This document shows positions 1-7,892 of a stretch of DNA of 19,662 bases, piece after piece. The notes under the pieces are model-generated. The model had not been told where the DNA came from and did no database searches. It saw only the letters and a program-made list of their open reading frames with translations. Position 1 is the first letter of the stretch. Each line of letters begins with the position of its first letter. A program made the position numbers and the translations under genes. The stretch is from Pleurocapsa sp. MO_226.B13 (GTDB lineage: Bacteria > Cyanobacteriota > Cyanobacteriia > Cyanobacteriales > Xenococcaceae): the NCBI GenBank assembly GCA_030064795.1, contig JASJEI010000152.1:1-19662 (forward strand), given 5' to 3'.

Positions 1-173
1 CTGACTGCCTGACACATCTATGTCAATCCCTATATTTTTCGTGGAAATTATATTTCTCTAGTACGGTAGATTAATGCTTTCAAGCGATCGCATTACTCCA
101 AAATGACCTTGGACTATAAAAATATCAAACCTATACAGGAAAAGCCTTTGAGGGACTTGTGTCAGGCAGTCAG
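1..173. mobile_element. MITE-like segment bounded by 16-bp inverted repeats
   Basis: Positions 1-16 and 158-173 are perfect inverted repeats (arm CTGACTGCCTGACACA). The roughly 140 bp between them have no coding potential and hold one GCGATCGC. A short non-coding segment with matched terminal repeats looks like a MITE or a deleted IS. The right repeat touches the first recognisable codon of a transposase remnant, which suggests insertion into it. The left repeat starts at the first base of the window, so its true outer boundary and any target-site duplication cannot be seen. Confidence 0.45.
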
Positions 174-288
174 GTTCGTTGGTATCTTCGTTATTCTTTG
201 AGTTATCGTAATGCGCGAAGAGATAATGTTAGAGAGAGGCTTAAAAGTAGATCATTCTACTATCTGCCGTTGGGTTCATACTTATTCT
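174..288 (+). pseudogene. IS6-family transposase remnant, frameshifted
   Basis: Reading from 174 gives VRWYLRYSLSYRNA. After skipping the single base at 216, the next frame gives EEIMLERGLKVDHSTICRWV and then HTYS. This is the N-terminal helix-turn-helix stretch of IS6/IS240-type DDE transposases. The piece is only about 38 codons long. It lacks the start codon and zinc-finger-like front end, carries a one-base insertion, and stops matching at about 288, well before the DDE catalytic core. It cannot encode an active enzyme. The family assignment rests on recall of the conserved motif. Confidence 0.7.
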
Positions 289-411
289 ATAGTAATAATT
301 TTGTTCTTTAAGTCAAGTTATAATTTGGCTTAATTTGAGCTGCGGAGCGTTACCCAAAATACCCCGTTTTTGAACGACACCGCTTTTAAATATGTTCATT
401 TGCTGAAGTAG

Positions 412-1464
412 TCATGAAAAGCCTCTGGAAATTGCTTTTGCAGCCATTCTTCCTGTCAGTATGCAACCGCCGAGAAATGTTCCTTCCAGTGACCGTAAAC
501 CGTGGATGCCACCACCGCCAAATCCGGCTGATTCACCTATGGCAAGAAGCCCCGGGATTGGCTCACCCTCATGGTTAAGTACCCGACAATGCAAATCCGT
601 TTGGATGCCCCCAAGACTTTTTCGGCTTAGAATAAATTCTCGAATCGCAATCAGGGGAAACGCTTTGGGGTCATTGATTTTTTGAAATTTGCACAAGCGG
701 ATGCGATCGCCGCGATATTTGCGAAACTCAACCAGGCGCTTGAGTTGTTCGTCTTGAAATAATTCGGTACTACGTTTTATTTCATCATCGTAGGCAGCCA
801 CTTCTGCTCCCAGCAGATTGGCATCTACTTGGTGCCGTGTTTCTAGAGTATTCATACGGTTTACCAACTCTGGGAGGGAGTCGGCAGTCACAAAGTCTTT
901 TGCTTCCTGGATTATCCGTTTCACCAGCCTCCGATTTCCGAAAACCAAATCCAGTGCCATTTTGATTTTTTTCTTGTGCCGAAAAGCCTCCATGTATTCG
1001 GCACCGGACATTGCCAGCTCTTTAATCGCGATTTTCCAATTGAGAATTTGCCAGGACATCCCGCTCGGTTGCTTACAAATCTCCTGGACGAGGTAACGCG
1101 TATCTGTGAAACCTTGCAAGGGCGGCGGACCGATTCGTTTGCCGTTTGCATTGACCCAAAGAGCCGACCGGGGTGGCACCAGGCTGAGTCCGTCATTGGG
1201 GCGCTTACTTTGCGGGTGATGGATACCTGCGGCATAATGCCATTGTTTGTCAAGGTGTGTCACCTTACCTCCCAGTCCGGTGACGACGTCGTGCAACAGC
1301 CCGTCACCGAATTGATGAGCGCCATTTAGAATGATTTCGGGCGGCTCGCCCCATTCAGAAAACCAGTGGGCTCGAACTTTTGAGAGATCGCCGCCACACA
1401 TACCGCCCGCAGCCACAATAACGACATCGCCCCCGGCTTCAAAATCTTCACCGTCATTTTCCAA
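412..1464 (-). pseudogene. 5'-truncated FAD-binding dehydrogenase
   Basis: The 350 codons match the C-terminal two thirds of large FAD-dependent dehydrogenases of the fumarate reductase/3-ketosteroid dehydrogenase superfamily (PRK12834-type, usually about 550 residues). The N-terminal Rossmann dinucleotide-binding GxGxxG segment is missing. Landmarks are GDVVIVAAGG near the front, DKQWHYAAGIHHP, SLGGIQTDLHCRV, and the FAD-contacting C-terminal block IGESAGFGGGGIHG followed by LEGTFLGGCILTGR. The nominal start is a TTG at 1464, but similarity continues in frame upstream to about 1512 before a stop at 1534-1536, so this is not a natural start. The region is visibly more GC-rich than its neighbours, which suggests transferred DNA. 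Without the nucleotide-binding fold a functional flavoenzyme is unlikely. The native substrate is unknown. Confidence 0.75.
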
Positions 1465-1627
1465 AACACCGGCGCATCCCTCAATGCGACCAGCGACCTG
1501 AATGAACCTATTATTAAGGGGAGATTTCCCATACTATAATGAGGCAAATACTTACAATTAGTAGTCTAGAATTTTGATACAATAATTTCCTCTTTGATTG
1601 CCTCAGCCATAAATTTATTCATTGCTT

Positions 1628-1644
1628 GTTACGAGTTACGAGTT
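1628..1644. repeat. Heptamer tandem repeat (GTTACGA)
   Basis: About two and a half copies of GTTACGA lie directly downstream of the dioxygenase stop codon on its minus strand. This resembles the short tandemly repeated heptamers (STRR) known from cyanobacterial intergenic DNA. Similar heptamers occur at 3901, 11533 and 17909. Confidence 0.5.
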
Positions 1645-1649
1645 ATAGT

Positions 1650-2723
1650 CTACGACTTAAGATCGATCGACTTACTGTTGGCTTGTTCTCTTTCTACCGC
1701 TTCAAATAGAGCTTGAAAATTTCCTCGACCAAAACCTTGAGCCTCTTGTCTGCGTTCGATAAACTCGAGAAAGAAAGTTGGTCGTTCAAAGATTGGCTGA
1801 GTAAAAATCTGCATTAAGAGGGATTGAGGGTTGAGACGATCGCGATCGACTAAAATTTGCAGTTTGGCGATCGCTTGCCTTTCTTCAGCAGTTAAGTTCA
1901 GGGTTTTGCTCAGTTGTCGGTAATAACTCTGAGGAACAGTCAAAAAAGCCAGATTATTTTGCTGCATCTTGGCCACATCAGCAATCAAGTTTTGCGATCG
2001 CAATGCTAAATGTTGAATTCCCGAACCTCCATTTAAATCGATAAATTCTTGGATCTGAGAATTGCTACAAGTAGGCTCATTGATATTAAACTGCACCCGA
2101 CCAGTATTATCGATCAAAGCCTGACTGGATAGTCCCGATTTTGCGGTTTGGATGTTAAAACTCTGCTGAATTTTTAAACCAAATAAAGCCTGATATAATT
2201 CGACTGCCGAATTGAGTTGATTCGCAGCTACGTTAAGCACAATATGATCTATGCTAGTAAGTTTGCGATCGCCACGATCGAAAGTTGCCCCTGACTCTAT
2301 TTCAATCTCAGGTAAGCAATATTCGGGTTGAACGGTACTCTCTTCAATCAAAGTATGCTGCAAACAATTCCAGCCTTTAATCTTGGCGTATTTAAAAGTC
2401 CCCTGAGTTGATTGATAGATTTGGGGGTGTTGTAAAATTTCTAACCCCAGATACTTGGCTCGATTAACAATTGATTGAATGCTTTTAACTCTAAAGGCAA
2501 TATCCGCAACTCCAGAGGGATGAGTATTAAGATATTGAGCGACTGGACTACTATCGGTTAAGGGAGAAGAAACAACCAAACAAACAGAATTGAGGACAAT
2601 TACTTCAGTCTGAGTTTTTTGGTCGTTATAACTGCCGATCGCCTTAAAGCCGACATTATCAATAAACCAGTCTCTTGTTCTTGCTGCATTTCTAGTGTAG
2701 AAATGAACGCGATCGATCTTCAT
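1650..2723 (-). CDS. hppD: 4-hydroxyphenylpyruvate dioxygenase
   Basis: This non-haem iron(II) enzyme converts 4-hydroxyphenylpyruvate and O2 to homogentisate and CO2, the aromatic head-group precursor of tocopherols. The 357 residues are the normal length and form two vicinal-oxygen-chelate halves. The expected 2-His-1-Glu iron ligands are visible: H160 in SIDHIVLNV, H238 in GIQHLALRS and E320 in FFLEFIERR. The C-terminal GFGRGNFQALFEAVE block is also characteristic of the family. It lies 44 bp downstream of the tocopherol methyltransferase on the same strand, so the two are probably co-transcribed, as with slr0089/slr0090 in Synechocystis. The ATG at 2723 gives the natural N-terminus (MKIDRVHFYTRNA). 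No strong Shine-Dalgarno sequence precedes it, which is common in cyanobacteria. No truncation or missing key residue is seen. Confidence 0.95.
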   Translation of the reverse strand: MKIDRVHFYTRNAARTRDWFIDNVGFKAIGSYNDQKTQTEVIVLNSVCLVVSSPLTDSSPVAQYLNTHPSGVADIAFRVKSIQSIVNRAKYLGLEILQHPQIYQSTQGTFKYAKIKGWNCLQHTLIEESTVQPEYCLPEIEIESGATFDRGDRKLTSIDHIVLNVAANQLNSAVELYQALFGLKIQQSFNIQTAKSGLSSQALIDNTGRVQFNINEPTCSNSQIQEFIDLNGGSGIQHLALRSQNLIADVAKMQQNNLAFLTVPQSYYRQLSKTLNLTAEERQAIAKLQILVDRDRLNPQSLLMQIFTQPIFERPTFFLEFIERRQEAQGFGRGNFQALFEAVEREQANSKSIDLKS

Positions 2724-2767
2724 AAAGTTTTACTGGCGTAACGATTAAGCCTATTGATCCTATTTAT

Positions 2768-3625
2768 TTATTTAGTTGCACAAATTAAACCAAAGCGAAT
2801 CAATCCTCTGGCATAACCGCGACTCATCAAATTTAGGGATAATGCTCCTTGAATGGTTTGCCATCCTGCTTGTAGCAACCCGACGATCGCTTGGGGACTG
2901 ATTGCCGAATCAATAACCACTTCCCAGAAGGGTGCAACCGCAGTTGACCAATCATCGGCTTTTAAGTTTTTAAATCCGCATTCGCTGGCGATCGCTACAT
3001 ACTCAGAAAGAGAAATCACATAGGGTAAACAATACACCCGATAAATCTCTTTAAGATGGGCAACCTCATCGGCAGTTAAATCTCCAGCTAAAGAATTAGT
3101 CTCCCGATGACACCAAGTCGCCAAAATCATTTTGCCACCAGGCTTAAGAACGCGATAACATTCCGCCAAAAACTTGGCTTTATCAGGCATATGTTCGCCA
3201 CTTTCTAATGACCAAACCAGATCGAAACTATTATCGGTAAAAGGCATTGCCAAGGCATTGGCGACTTCAAATTTCACCCGATTGTCTAAACCTGCTTCTG
3301 CTGCTCTTTCTTTGGCTCTCGATGCCTGTACGGGGGATAGAGTAATACCAGTCGCTTTGCAGCCAAACTTTTGGGCTAAGTGTAGAGTACTACCACCAAT
3401 ACCACAGCCGACATCAATAATATTTTGAGGTGGATTATCGTAATTACAACCACCCCAAAGCAACAACTCTTCAATCAAATCTATTTGAGCCTGTCGGCGA
3501 TCGAGTTTGTAGTTACCATTTTTACCATAGTAACCATGGTGCATATGTTCTCCCCAAATTTCCTCCCACAGTTCACTGGAAGCATCATAAAATTCTCGAA
3601 TATCTTGATACAAGTTATTACTCAT
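2768..3625 (-). CDS. Gamma-tocopherol methyltransferase
   Basis: This SAM-dependent class I methyltransferase of 285 residues resembles the cyanobacterial and plant gamma-tocopherol methyltransferases (VTE4/Slr0089), which make alpha-tocopherol from gamma-tocopherol. The N-terminus carries the typical FYDASSELWEEIWGEHMHHG block. SAM motif I is IIDVGCGIGGS at residues 69-79, followed by GITLSPVQ, a motif II region DLVWSLESGEHM, and motif III VLKPGGKMILATW. No chloroplast-type transit peptide or membrane segment is present. It is the upstream gene of a two-gene unit with 4-hydroxyphenylpyruvate dioxygenase. That pairing favours a tocopherol role over related sterol or MPBQ methyltransferases, which share the same fold. 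The ATG at 3625 gives the family-like start, and no strong ribosome-binding site is visible. Confidence 0.88.
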   Translation of the reverse strand: MSNNLYQDIREFYDASSELWEEIWGEHMHHGYYGKNGNYKLDRRQAQIDLIEELLLWGGCNYDNPPQNIIDVGCGIGGSTLHLAQKFGCKATGITLSPVQASRAKERAAEAGLDNRVKFEVANALAMPFTDNSFDLVWSLESGEHMPDKAKFLAECYRVLKPGGKMILATWCHRETNSLAGDLTADEVAHLKEIYRVYCLPYVISLSEYVAIASECGFKNLKADDWSTAVAPFWEVVIDSAISPQAIVGLLQAGWQTIQGALSLNLMSRGYARGLIRFGLICATK

Positions 3626-4151
3626 TGAAGTGTTGTTAATTCTAAGTACTAATCAGAAAATGAAACTGTTATGGTTATTAGCTTTTTTTGTGTTTAGTGC
3701 ATAAGACAATGCTCTCGATCATCTGACTTTTCAGCAACGCTATTGTTACTTTATCTAAATCGCTTCTTTTTCGCCGACAACTATACTGTTCAATAAAAAA
3801 ACATGAATAAACTTTATGATTTTCGAGGAAATGTTGAGAAATTGAAGCCAGATCGTCATAAAATGCTAAAAACCAAAGAGTTCGGAGTTCGTAGGGGCGG
3901 TATGTCCTATGTCCTATGTCTTATGTCCTTCGGACACGCGCTTGTCTACGACTTGCTGAGTCTAACGACTTGCGACCCAATCGCAACCGCGAACGCGAGA
4001 AGCTACGCTACGGAGTTGTTAGTTAGTTATTAATTATTTTGCAAAACTAGGGTTTTAATCAGTTGTTAAATTTCCCCTGCAAAAATAAACAAGAGTTAGA
4101 TTTTCGCTTCGCTCTCTAACTTTTACTAAATCGCGATCGCCCTCTATATTT
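3626..4151. other. Gene-free spacer with repeat debris
   Basis: This 526-bp stretch lies upstream of the tocopherol operon and before the phnL fragment. It should hold the operon promoter near 3630-3750, but no clear -35/-10 pair can be named. The right half holds heptamer repeats (3901-3928) and jumbled cyanobacterial repeat sequence such as GCGAACGCGAGAAGCTACGC. An open frame at 3803-4033 runs through these repeats and has no protein-like character, so I do not call it a gene. Confidence 0.5.
3901..3928. repeat. Heptamer tandem repeat (TATGTCC x4)
   Basis: Four tandem heptamers are present: TATGTCC, TATGTCC, TATGTCT, TATGTCC. A small hairpin (GTCC-TTC-GGAC) lies at the end of the array. 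This is a typical STRR-like cyanobacterial intergenic repeat with no coding role. Confidence 0.7.
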
Positions 4152-4337
4152 ATGACCACATCAAAATTAGCTTTTGAACAACCCTTGATTGAACTTTCTC
4201 CTGATACTCTTTTGTATGCCACTGGAATATGTAAAAGTTTTATTTTGCACAATCAAGGAGGAATTAATTTACCAGTATTGAATAGTGTCAGTTTAGAGAT
4301 AAAAGCAGGTGAATGTATAGGCTTGGCTGGAGTATGA
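4152..4337 (+). pseudogene. phnL: phnL-like ABC ATPase, N-terminal fragment
   Basis: The 61 codons match the start of PhnL, the ABC-type ATPase-like component of the carbon-phosphorus lyase system that releases phosphate from phosphonates. Diagnostic stretches are GICKSFILHNQGG, LPVLNSVSLEIKAGECIGL and the spacing between them. The reading frame stops at TGA 4335-4337, exactly where the Walker A loop (GxSGSGKST) should follow. The next bases do not encode Walker A in any forward frame. The ATP-binding site is therefore absent and this is a 3'-deleted remnant. No other phn gene is in the window. The N-terminal extension of about 20 residues before the conserved part is unverified. Confidence 0.7.
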
Positions 4338-4437
4338 AGTTATAAATAATCTCTGTACGCGAGAATTAGTCTTTAAAGGGAAGTAAAAATCGACCGCAGA
4401 CAGTTAAGATAAAAAATCAGCAAAATCCTTGGTTCTT

Positions 4438-5595
4438 TTACTCATAGGTTCGTCCTTTCCAAGCACCGCCTTTCCCTTGATAATATTTAACTGCCGAGTC
4501 GATAGTCATCAGAGTATAAAGAAAGGCGATCGCAGGTAACAGCAATGCCCAGATAATTGAGAGGTTGTATAGTCTGAGGGTGGGAAAATAAGCAATAGTC
4601 ATCATCAACCAAGTAAGAGTAGCAATGCTAACTAGCCACCAGTTTTGAATTAGTATTCCAGCTACTAGATATATTGGTGGAGCTAAATAGACAATGCTCA
4701 TGCCTATTAAAGTGATGATTAATAATAAAAACGAATAATTTAATTGAGTAAAAGCCGTACGGGCAATCGTGTCCCAAATGGTTTTAAGGTCGTTATAAGG
4801 GCGTAAACTGGTAGTGGTTTTAGTTAAACCCAACCAGATATTTTTATCCTGGGATTTAATTGCTTTAGCTAGAGAACAATCATCAATCAATGCATCTTTA
4901 ATTGCTGCAATACCACCAATTTCTAATAAAGCTTGACTGCCGATTAAGATACACCCCCCCGCAGCAGCAGCAATAGATTTATGGGGATTATTAACCCAAG
5001 GGAAAGGATAAAGTTTTTGAAAGAAAAAGACAAAAGCAGGTATTAATAGTTTTTCCCACAAGCTTTGACAACGTAACAATACCATCAGGGAAACTAAATC
5101 TAAATCTTCTATTTCCGCCTTATTCACTAACTTCTCTAAATTATGTCGTTCGTGGTAAATATCTGCATCAGTAAAGAGAAAATAATCGGCAGTTGGAGTT
5201 TGTTTTTGAGCATAATTGATCCCCTGTTGCATTGCCCAGAGTTTACCTTTCCAACCTGACACTAGTGGTTGACCAGAGATAACTTTTAGTTTATCTATTT
5301 TGCCTAATTTTTCTGTCGTTTGGCGAGCTATTTCGCTGGTGCGATCGCGACTATTATCATCGACTAAAACGATAAAAAAGCTACCTGGATATTCTTGATT
5401 TAAAAGTGAAGTTAAACTCTGTGAAATTACTTCAGCTTCATTTCTTGCTGGAACGATCGCCCAGACTGTTGGATAAAATTTTAATCTTTGCTGACTGCTA
5501 GTCAGACGTTGATTTGCCAACCAAAACTGACCCCAAAATAGCAATAATAATATCCAGATAATTAAAGATAAAAAAATTAATCTAGTTAAAAACAT
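4438..5595 (-). CDS. hpnB: Hopene-associated glycosyltransferase HpnB
   Basis: This 385-residue membrane glycosyltransferase of family GT2 resembles HpnB, which is repeatedly found with hopanoid genes. An N-terminal membrane segment spans about residues 5-25. The GT-A nucleotide-sugar site follows: AIVPARNE at 46-53, VDDNSRD with D79/D80, and the metal-binding FTDADI with D143 and D145. LIDDCSLAK (D238/D239) lies in the acceptor/catalytic region. The ARTAFTQLNYS motif and three or four C-terminal membrane helices (about 289-365) match the HpnB layout. The exact sugar transfer catalysed by HpnB is not firmly established. shc lies about 4 kb away on the opposite strand, which supports a hopanoid role. 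The ATG at 5595 gives a complete N-terminal helix, and length is normal. Confidence 0.88.
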   Translation of the reverse strand: MFLTRLIFLSLIIWILLLLFWGQFWLANQRLTSSQQRLKFYPTVWAIVPARNEAEVISQSLTSLLNQEYPGSFFIVLVDDNSRDRTSEIARQTTEKLGKIDKLKVISGQPLVSGWKGKLWAMQQGINYAQKQTPTADYFLFTDADIYHERHNLEKLVNKAEIEDLDLVSLMVLLRCQSLWEKLLIPAFVFFFQKLYPFPWVNNPHKSIAAAAGGCILIGSQALLEIGGIAAIKDALIDDCSLAKAIKSQDKNIWLGLTKTTTSLRPYNDLKTIWDTIARTAFTQLNYSFLLLIITLIGMSIVYLAPPIYLVAGILIQNWWLVSIATLTWLMMTIAYFPTLRLYNLSIIWALLLPAIAFLYTLMTIDSAVKYYQGKGGAWKGRTYE

Positions 5596-5814
5596 CTATA
5601 AGATTTAAACAATCTTTTTTTGCGGGTTATTCCCCATAGATCGAGTATCAATCAAAATCGTTTAATTATTCATCATTAAGCAATAAATCCATAGTTCTTA
5701 TTTATCAGTTATGACTAATTACCTTTACTTAACAATACTCAATACAAATTAGCTTTAATTGTCGATCTTTATCAAAAAAAGGGAATACTTAAAGCAAAGA
5801 TTAATTTTTTTTCC

Positions 5815-5843
5815 TTGACATTTTAGCCTACATAGTAAATATT
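5815..5843 (+). promoter_or_regulatory. Possible sigma-70-type promoter
   Basis: A perfect TTGACA at 5815-5820 is followed after 17 bp by AATATT (5838-5843), just before the ATG at 5851. The -10 box is poor. The distance to the ATG is very short, which would imply a nearly leaderless message. This is weak support for a promoter of the truncated receiver gene and the kinase-like gene behind it. Confidence 0.25.
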
Positions 5844-5850
5844 ACTCCTG

Positions 5851-6393
5851 ATGAATTCTAATTATCTGTGGTTAATATTTAGTACCTTTCTGGTGTTTTT
5901 GATGCAACCAGACTTGATTTTTATGGATATTAGAATGCCCGCGATCGATGGCTATGCTGCGATCGCCAAGATTAAATCTGCTGGCTTATCTCAAACTAAA
6001 ATCATTGCCCTAACTGCCAGTGCTTTAGAGGAAGAACGGTCGATAATTCTAGCTACGGGATGTGATGATTTTCTGCCCAAGCCTTTTCAAGCAGACGAAC
6101 TGTTTTCACTGATGACGAAGCATTTGGGGGTGTGCTATACCTATGCAGAGCTAGATAATCCTACGGAAGAACCATCAGTCCTCTTATCACAACTAGATAA
6201 TGACTCTTTTGCCAGCTTGTCCGATGAATTACTGTTAGAACTTCAGCAGTCCATCATGGCAATCGATTTGGATAAAATTAGCCAAATTGTCGATCGCATT
6301 AGCCAAGAGAATCGACTTTTAGCTAGGGCGATCGAGCAACACATTAATAATTTTGAATACGAGCGCATTTTAAAACTGTTACCCCTAAATTAA
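5851..6393 (+). CDS. 5'-truncated receiver, hybrid-kinase tail
   Basis: The frame encodes 180 residues. Residues from about 19 onward match the second half of a CheY-like receiver: the phospho-acceptor D26 in LIFMDIRMP, the T/S position in IIALTAS, and the conserved lysine K77 in DDFLPKPF. The first strand and its paired acidic residues that bind Mg2+ are missing. In their place is an 18-residue hydrophobic leader (MNSNYLWLIF...) with no receiver character. The C-terminal 80 residues look like the alpha-helical tail that ends many cyanobacterial hybrid histidine kinases. The best reading is a surviving 3' end of a hybrid kinase whose front was deleted. Without the acidic pair it should not be phosphorylated normally. 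It lies 23 bp before the next two-component gene, so the two may be co-transcribed. Confidence 0.65.
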   Translation: MNSNYLWLIFSTFLVFLMQPDLIFMDIRMPAIDGYAAIAKIKSAGLSQTKIIALTASALEEERSIILATGCDDFLPKPFQADELFSLMTKHLGVCYTYAELDNPTEEPSVLLSQLDNDSFASLSDELLLELQQSIMAIDLDKISQIVDRISQENRLLARAIEQHINNFEYERILKLLPLN

Positions 6394-6416
6394 AAGACTA
6401 AAAAGGCAAGAGCATA

Positions 6417-7877
6417 ATGAGAAAGTTAATGATAGCCCAAGATTTAAATAATATTTTGGTGGTAGATGATACTCCTCAAAACTTACATTTGTTGGTCGAT
6501 ATTTTAACTAAATATAATTACAAAGTTAGACCAGTACCCAACGGTAAACTAGCTCTTTCAGCTGCTGAAATCAATCCCCCCGATTTAATTTTATTAGATA
6601 TTATGATGCCAGATCTAGATGGTTATCAGGTCTGTAAAGCCTTAAAAAGTAATCCCAAAACTAAAGATATTCCAGTCATTTTTATTAGTGCGATTAACGA
6701 GTCGGTGGATAAGGTTAAGGCTTTTTCTTTGGGAGGGGCTGACTACATTACTAAACCCTTTCAGATGCACGAAGTGTTAATTAGAGTCAAACATCAGCTT
6801 TCTTTGGTTAATTTAAAAAAACAGTTGCAAGCCAAAAATATACAGCTAAATAAGGCGATCGAGCAACTGCAAAATCATCAGAAAGAAATTGTCAAGTCTC
6901 AAAAGCATTCTATATTAGAAAAAATCACCTCTGGGATCGGCCAACAAGTAAACAATCCCTTGACAGAGATTAATAATTCCTTAGCAGAGCTGAACCAATT
7001 TGGCAAATCCAGCTTGAAAAATTTACCTGTTTTTCTACATCAGCTTTCTCCCCAGCAGCAAAAATACTTTATTGCTTTATTAAAACAATCTCACGAAGAC
7101 AATATTAATACTTTGCTTTCCGAAACAGAAAAGCAACAGCTAAAAGCGACAATTATCAATAAATTAGATAAGTTGCAGTTGGAGAATACAGAGAAAGTAG
7201 CCGATTATTTAATCGAACTAGGTTCTGATGAGGAAGTCGAGCAGTTTCTACCCTTGTTAACAGGTAAAAATTATTTGGCAGTACTAGAAAACGTCTATCT
7301 CATCAAAAATTTGCATCAGAGCATCGATAATATTGCCCAATCTACTCAGAAATTTAACAAGATTATTACTGCTTTTGAAAACTATGCTAAAAGCCAAAAA
7401 ATTAATACCAACAAACGTCCAGCTCACCTAGAGAATACTATCGAAATGGCATTGAGTTTAGCTGCCAAACAAATTCCTTCAGGTATTCAGTTTATGAAAA
7501 ACTATAGTGATGTTCCTGTTATTTATTGCTACCCAGAAGAACTACAACAGCTTTGGCTTTACTTAATTCAAAATGCCATAGATGCCATTGGTTCTCAGGG
7601 AATAATCACAATTAACCTTTATCGTCAACAAGATAACTTGCTGGTAGATATTATCGATACAGGAGAAGGTATCAACCCAGAAATAGTTAGTAAAATGTGC
7701 GACCCTTTTTTCACTACCAAACCTTTGTCAGAAAATACGGGACTGGGGTTGACCATTGCCAAGCAGATCGTCGAACATCACGGAGGTAGCATTACCGTCA
7801 AACTTTTATCTGCTAGAACAACTCTACCTGGTAAGACTAAGTTTACAGTTTCTTTTCCTCTGAATGCACAACCTTAA
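6417..7877 (+). CDS. Receiver plus histidine-kinase-like protein lacking the H-box His
   Basis: This 486-residue cytoplasmic protein has a complete receiver domain (D17/D18, phospho-acceptor D61 in LLDIMMP, lysine in YITKPF), a coiled-coil linker at about 125-160, and a dimerisation region. A helical insert of about 120 residues, seen in some cyanobacterial kinases, precedes an intact HATPase_c domain. ATP-site motifs are N386 in QNAIDA, D414/G416/G418 in DTGEG, PFFTTKP, and G442/G444 in GLGL. The H-box, usually GIAHEINNPL, reads GIGQQVNNPL here, so Q176 replaces the phosphorylated histidine. The protein can probably bind ATP but should not autophosphorylate at this site. It follows the truncated receiver by 23 bp and ends 15 bp from a convergent gene. 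The start is ATG 6417, with ATG 6429 as an alternative. Confidence 0.85.
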   Translation: MRKLMIAQDLNNILVVDDTPQNLHLLVDILTKYNYKVRPVPNGKLALSAAEINPPDLILLDIMMPDLDGYQVCKALKSNPKTKDIPVIFISAINESVDKVKAFSLGGADYITKPFQMHEVLIRVKHQLSLVNLKKQLQAKNIQLNKAIEQLQNHQKEIVKSQKHSILEKITSGIGQQVNNPLTEINNSLAELNQFGKSSLKNLPVFLHQLSPQQQKYFIALLKQSHEDNINTLLSETEKQQLKATIINKLDKLQLENTEKVADYLIELGSDEEVEQFLPLLTGKNYLAVLENVYLIKNLHQSIDNIAQSTQKFNKIITAFENYAKSQKINTNKRPAHLENTIEMALSLAAKQIPSGIQFMKNYSDVPVIYCYPEELQQLWLYLIQNAIDAIGSQGIITINLYRQQDNLLVDIIDTGEGINPEIVSKMCDPFFTTKPLSENTGLGLTIAKQIVEHHGGSITVKLLSARTTLPGKTKFTVSFPLNAQP

Positions 7878-7892
7878 CAGTCGCGATCCTAT

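Noticed and set aside
461..1329. Several plus-strand open frames (461-685, 818-1096, 976-1329)
   Set aside because: They lie opposite the FAD dehydrogenase frame, which has clear family motifs. The plus-strand translations have none.
1540..1605. Inverted repeat TGAGGCAA/TTGCCTCA as a terminator for the tocopherol operon
   Set aside because: The arms are only 8 bp, the loop is 50 bp and there is no T-run. It is likely chance.
1566..1610. Minus-strand ATG frame MAEAIKEEIIVSKF as a small gene or as the lost front of the FAD enzyme
   Set aside because: It has fourteen codons, then TAG. There is no dinucleotide-binding motif and no ribosome-binding site.
3803..4033. 76-codon plus-strand frame
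   Set aside because: It runs through heptamer and other repeats, and the translation is low-complexity with no protein-like pattern.
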